Source: Scalindua sp964437425 (GTDB lineage: Bacteria > Planctomycetota > Brocadiia > Brocadiales > Scalinduaceae). From it: a stretch of DNA of 37,061 nucleotides. The stretch is taken from positions 1 through 37,061 of the forward strand of contig CAYTGO010000029.1 in NCBI GenBank assembly GCA_964437425.1, read 5' to 3'. The notes under the pieces were generated by a model that was not told the origin of the DNA, did no database searches, and worked only from the letters and a program-made list of their open reading frames with translations. Below, in pieces: positions 33,745-37,061 of the stretch (positions are counted from its first letter, which is position 1; every line of letters starts with the position of its first letter). A program made the translations under genes and the position numbers.

Positions 33745-35976
33745 CTAAAAGTCAGTCATGCTTTCATCATGCTCGGAGATCCTGTTTTCACCCATTGGGA
33801 TTAATGCCTCCGGCGTATGACCACCATTGCCTTTTTCACTTGCAATTGACTTGGTATCATGCTGGTAAGCAGCCTGGTGGCTGGTCTGAACAGGAGATTC
33901 CCCATGAAGATTTGACATTACAGCATCTTTACCATCAACCTGTGATGCTAAGGTGTTGACCTGTTCCATGAGTGTTTGGGCCTGCGCCGACATCTCTTCA
34001 CTTGTAGATGCAACTTCCTCGGCTGTTGCCGCATTCCGTTGTGTAACATGATCCATCTGCTGTATCGAACTATTTACAGCAGTAACACCGTCGGATTGTT
34101 CAACAGATGCAGTTGAGATTTCATTCGTCAATACTGTTACTTTCTTGACATTATCAACAATTTCTTCTAATGCCGTGTTAGTATTTTCTGTAGATTTCTT
34201 AACATCATCAACAATTTCCTGTAAGGTGTCTTTGCACTTATTAGTAAGTTCTGTTCCATTGTTTGCCTTGTCGACACAATCCTTTATCAGTGCTGCAGTG
34301 TCCTTCGCAGCAGTTGCACTTCTCTGGGCAAGATTACGCACTTCTTCTGCAACTACCGCGAACCCCTTACCATGATCTCCCGCTCGCGCGGCTTCCACAG
34401 CTGCGTTAAGTGCCAAAAGATTCGTTTGAAATGCTATGCCGTCAATTACCTTCGTAATTTCTGCAATCTGATTACTACTTGTATTTATCTCTTTCATTGA
34501 GTCACTCATTGAGTCCACTATCTCCATGCTGGCGGAACTCATTTTGTCTATTGAATCACACATTTCACCAACTGCAACATTGCCCTTTCCTGCGGATTCG
34601 CTGCATTTCTGTGCCAGATTTGCTGCTTCCTGCGCATTGTCTGAATTCTGCTTCGTCATGGTAGACATCTCTTCCATAGTTGATGATGTCTCTTCCAGCG
34701 AAGATGCCTGTTCTGAAGAGCCCTCTGCCAGTGTTTGACTTGAAGAAGATATCTGTGATGCCGCATCTGATACCTGCTCTGAACCGTCTGACAACTGTCT
34801 AACAAGATTCTTCAGTAAATTTATGAGTGGACGTGCAAAGAAAACCCAACCTAGACCAATGACCAGGCAGATCAGACAAACAGAACCAGCCTGAATCCAC
34901 AACATTTGAGTTCCTTTTCTATTAGAATCAGCCACATAAATACTAACAGCCTCGTTCATAGCCTTCATGGTAGCATTATTAGTCTTGTAAGCATTATTGT
35001 ATGCGGCTATATATTCGGCTGAATTTGGAGTTATCTCTGTAAGTGCATTCAAAGTGTCCTGTGTTGTTGTCCACAGTTTTTGTACTTCTTGCAGTTTATT
35101 CTTGACTGCAGGATCAGTTGCCCCGGAAAGCATTTTGAATTTTTTCATTCCAAGATCCAGAGGTGCATCTCCACCATTGATGAGCGCGTCTAGCGTTGTA
35201 TCAAATACCTTCTTTGTCTTAAGAAAAGTATCTTTTCCAAAATTGTCATCATTAGTTTTTCCAAAAAAAGCAGCTGTTTCGGCACTTACTGTACCGATTG
35301 GAATGTTTACTACAAGGACACCCATTACATCACCAAGTTTGAAGTCTTTCTTTGGGCTATCCTCATGATTATTATGGCAGTTTACACAGCCTGCTGCAGC
35401 GGCTGTATCTGCTGTCGCATAACGAAGTGAAAATATACCATTGTGCACCATAAAGCGTGAAAATGAAGTACCATCTTTATTAAACAAATAATCAAAGGCT
35501 TCTTTTTCAAAGTCTGTTTTCAGACCCTTTTCCTTGTTTATGTTCCACTTGCTCAGAAGATCATAGCTGTATACGCCTTTTTCATTTATTTTGCTTGATA
35601 CTTCCTGTACAAATGTAGCTGGGAGAGGTATACCTCCATCGATATTGGTATACTCCCTGTTTGGGTGTACGTCGACTATCCCATCCTTTTTCAACTTTAT
35701 TATGATATTCTTTGTGTATTGCTTACGATCCTCCACAATCTGGAGTGTTGCAATCTCTGCAGCCTTCAGTGTACTGTGTCGTACCTGTAAGGGAATCAGA
35801 TCATTGATGTATTCCTTAAAATACTTCTGGGTAAGCATGCGCTGTCGTCCTGCCAGATCGATAGTAGTTTTTTCAGCATTTTGTTCTATAGTGGCATTGA
35901 AAACAAAGAATGCTCCAGTGATTGCTGCTACAAATAAAACAGAAAATAAACAAATAAATTTCTTTCCAATAGTCAT
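33745..35976 (-). CDS. Methyl-accepting chemotaxis protein with c-type heme sensor
   Basis: Encodes 743 residues; AGGGGGAG precedes the start on the minus strand. A membrane segment (7-28) and AGRQRMLTQK (42-51, PilJ/nitrate-sensor-like) open the sensor region. Residues about 60-235 resemble the DUF3365/Tll0287-like domain and contain GCVNCHNNH, a heme-c CxxCH motif at 197-201. A second PilJ-like helix pair precedes the membrane segment at 359-381. Only a HAMP-like stub follows. The cytoplasmic part carries the canonical tip (IDGIAFQTNLLALNAAVEAA, then RAGDHGKGFAVVAEEVRNLA). Expected to sense redox state, NO or another heme ligand outside the membrane and signal through CheW. The ligand is inferred, not known. 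Confidence 0.93.
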   Translation of the reverse strand: MTIGKKFICLFSVLFVAAITGAFFVFNATIEQNAEKTTIDLAGRQRMLTQKYFKEYINDLIPLQVRHSTLKAAEIATLQIVEDRKQYTKNIIIKLKKDGIVDVHPNREYTNIDGGIPLPATFVQEVSSKINEKGVYSYDLLSKWNINKEKGLKTDFEKEAFDYLFNKDGTSFSRFMVHNGIFSLRYATADTAAAAGCVNCHNNHEDSPKKDFKLGDVMGVLVVNIPIGTVSAETAAFFGKTNDDNFGKDTFLKTKKVFDTTLDALINGGDAPLDLGMKKFKMLSGATDPAVKNKLQEVQKLWTTTQDTLNALTEITPNSAEYIAAYNNAYKTNNATMKAMNEAVSIYVADSNRKGTQMLWIQAGSVCLICLVIGLGWVFFARPLINLLKNLVRQLSDGSEQVSDAASQISSSSQTLAEGSSEQASSLEETSSTMEEMSTMTKQNSDNAQEAANLAQKCSESAGKGNVAVGEMCDSIDKMSSASMEIVDSMSDSMKEINTSSNQIAEITKVIDGIAFQTNLLALNAAVEAARAGDHGKGFAVVAEEVRNLAQRSATAAKDTAALIKDCVDKANNGTELTNKCKDTLQEIVDDVKKSTENTNTALEEIVDNVKKVTVLTNEISTASVEQSDGVTAVNSSIQQMDHVTQRNAATAEEVASTSEEMSAQAQTLMEQVNTLASQVDGKDAVMSNLHGESPVQTSHQAAYQHDTKSIASEKGNGGHTPEALIPMGENRISEHDESMTDF

Positions 35977-36828
35977 TGTTAACTCCCCCTCCGAAAAGTT
36001 AAAATTGTTGATAAAATAAAATTCCTGCCGGTATAATCAAATATAGTAACATGTACACCTTTATGATTATCAATATCACTTATAGATCTTATTAAAGAAG
36101 ACTTTATCAAGTAGATTGAGTAATCACTCTAGTAGGAAATTCCACAAGAAAAGAGCAATCAAAGTGTATCATCTTATATACAAACACTTATTTCTATATG
36201 CTCCTGTAATCTATTAGGATCTGGTCATGTCCGGCAAGGCAGATTACATCTGACTTGTAAACTGTTACGCTTCTATGTCTAAATACACAACCCTTTTTCC
36301 TTCGTATGTTGTACTTATCGGTTATTTATGTTGTAACTTTACTAGAAAACAATGATTTCATATAGCAAGCCGATTGCCAACCACAATATTAAAAATATGT
36401 GGAAAAGAATATTTTGATTTTTTTTTGAAAGACCATATCTATATCGAACGGTGTGCCAAAGGTATTTTTCCTGTAATAAAATATGATAGTTAACTTGCTA
36501 ACCAGTTGGCTTTAACCAGCTTAAAACCTTTAAAACTAGACAACAAGGAGCGTTCCTCTGCCAAATTTCAAGTTACAGAGTGAGTGGTTTTCCCCCAGTC
36601 AATGCATGGAATAACCGGAAGGTTTTGCGGAATCTACTTTGATTACAGTATGTTATGAAGACTAAGTGGAATAACTCTCACCTGGGGTAATTCATCTCAC
36701 CTAGATAGAAGAGCAAAGTTATGAAGAGTGTGAATTGCCTTAACGTAATAGCAATTCGTTCTAGTCAGAACGGCATGATTGGTGTGAATAGCATAGCAGT
36801 GACCTGCTCCTCAAAAACATTAGCACTT
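35977..36828. other. Gene-free AT-rich stretch
   Basis: Lies upstream of the chemoreceptor start on the minus strand and before the second 158-bp repeat. No ORF here has a start signal, family resemblance or codon pattern that I can support. It presumably holds the promoter of the receptor, but I cannot place one reliably. Confidence 0.5.
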
Positions 36829-36986
36829 AGGGTCGGACCAAGATAAGTTGTTGGTGTGAAAGAAGCCGCCTGTGGCACCCTCTGGGTCGCTTCAAGGTCC
36901 GACTCAGTAGGGAAAGATTCTAAAATGTAGCCATTTATGGCCTTAAACACCACTTTTTAATGCAAAAAAGATATCTCTAAGGTATT
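36829..36986 (+). repeat. 158-bp direct repeat, copy 2
   Basis: Same length and orientation as 31058-31215, with 7 substitutions and no gaps. The internal inverted repeat GTCGGACC/GGTCCGAC is intact. Confidence 0.9.
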
Positions 36987-37006
36987 GATGTTTTCAAATC
37001 TGGGAG

Positions 37007-37034
37007 CACCATACCTATTTTAAAATAAGTGCCT
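37007..37034 (+). repeat. 28-bp dispersed repeat, copy 2
   Basis: Matches 28744-28771 at 27 of 28 positions in the same orientation, and is followed directly by the next dispersed repeat. Confidence 0.75.
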
Positions 37035-37039
37035 AAAGG

Positions 37040-37061
37040 GAGGAAACGAGTTACGAGTTGC
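37040..37061 (+). repeat. Dispersed GAGGAAACGAGTTGC repeat, copy 3
   Basis: GAGGAAACGAGTTACGAGTTGC runs to the window edge and differs from the copy at 25270-25291 by one base. It may continue outside. Confidence 0.7.

Noticed and set aside
35977..36060. Sigma-54 or flagellar sigma promoter for the receptor gene
   Set aside because: A GGCAGGAATTTT-like stretch is only a loose match, and I could not find a convincing pair of elements.
36765..36953. 62-codon minus-strand ORF over the second 158-bp repeat
   Set aside because: The matching frame is not maintained in the first copy, so it is not a conserved gene.

Overview
The window looks like a chromosomal segment of a Gram-negative-type bacterium with roughly 40% GC and an unusually large set of exported repeat proteins. 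A planctomycete, possibly an anammox lineage such as Scalindua or a relative, is my best guess. It rests on the abundance of secreted TPR/HEAT/WD40/MORN proteins, a c-type-heme chemoreceptor and short AT-rich dispersed intergenic repeats. There is no rRNA or marker gene here, so this is inference only.

Left edge to about 2.2 kb: the C-terminal end of a YfbK-like von Willebrand factor A protein, two small secreted proteins of unknown function on opposite strands, a decayed second copy of the YfbK-like C-terminus (1581-1703), and a small zinc-ribbon protein.

About 2.3-25.3 kb: a long co-directional plus-strand series in which nearly every product starts with a signal peptide and is built of repeats. 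In order: a lipoprotein; two TPR proteins; a small cytoplasmic-looking protein; a PrcB-like/HEAT/TPR fusion; a long helical-repeat protein; a 1645-residue repeat, coiled-coil and TPR protein; a 1595-residue HEAT plus 14-repeat WD40 protein whose start overlaps the previous stop; a MORN protein; a TPR-CHAT-MORN protein with the CHAT His and Cys both present; and a second MORN protein. I read this as an extracytoplasmic scaffold-and-protease set. The CHAT protein is the only member with a recognisable catalytic site.

About 25.3-31 kb: a small conserved hypothetical, then a two-gene unit encoding a 597-residue protein with a PD-(D/E)XK-like nuclease signature and a trypsin-like serine protease with an apparently intact triad. 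This pair is a candidate uncharacterised defence or conflict module. A membrane-anchored pentapeptide-repeat protein follows.

About 31-37 kb: a minus-strand signalling group made of a heme-binding methyl-accepting chemoreceptor, CheW, and a GAF/HD-GYP cyclic-di-GMP phosphodiesterase. Two 158-bp direct repeats (about 96% identical, no gaps) bracket the group. Next to the left copy are two tandem hairpins that share a tip and have different but fully complementary 12-bp lower stems. Further dispersed repeats occupy the other intergenic spaces. I saw no tRNA, rRNA, CRISPR array or intact insertion sequence.
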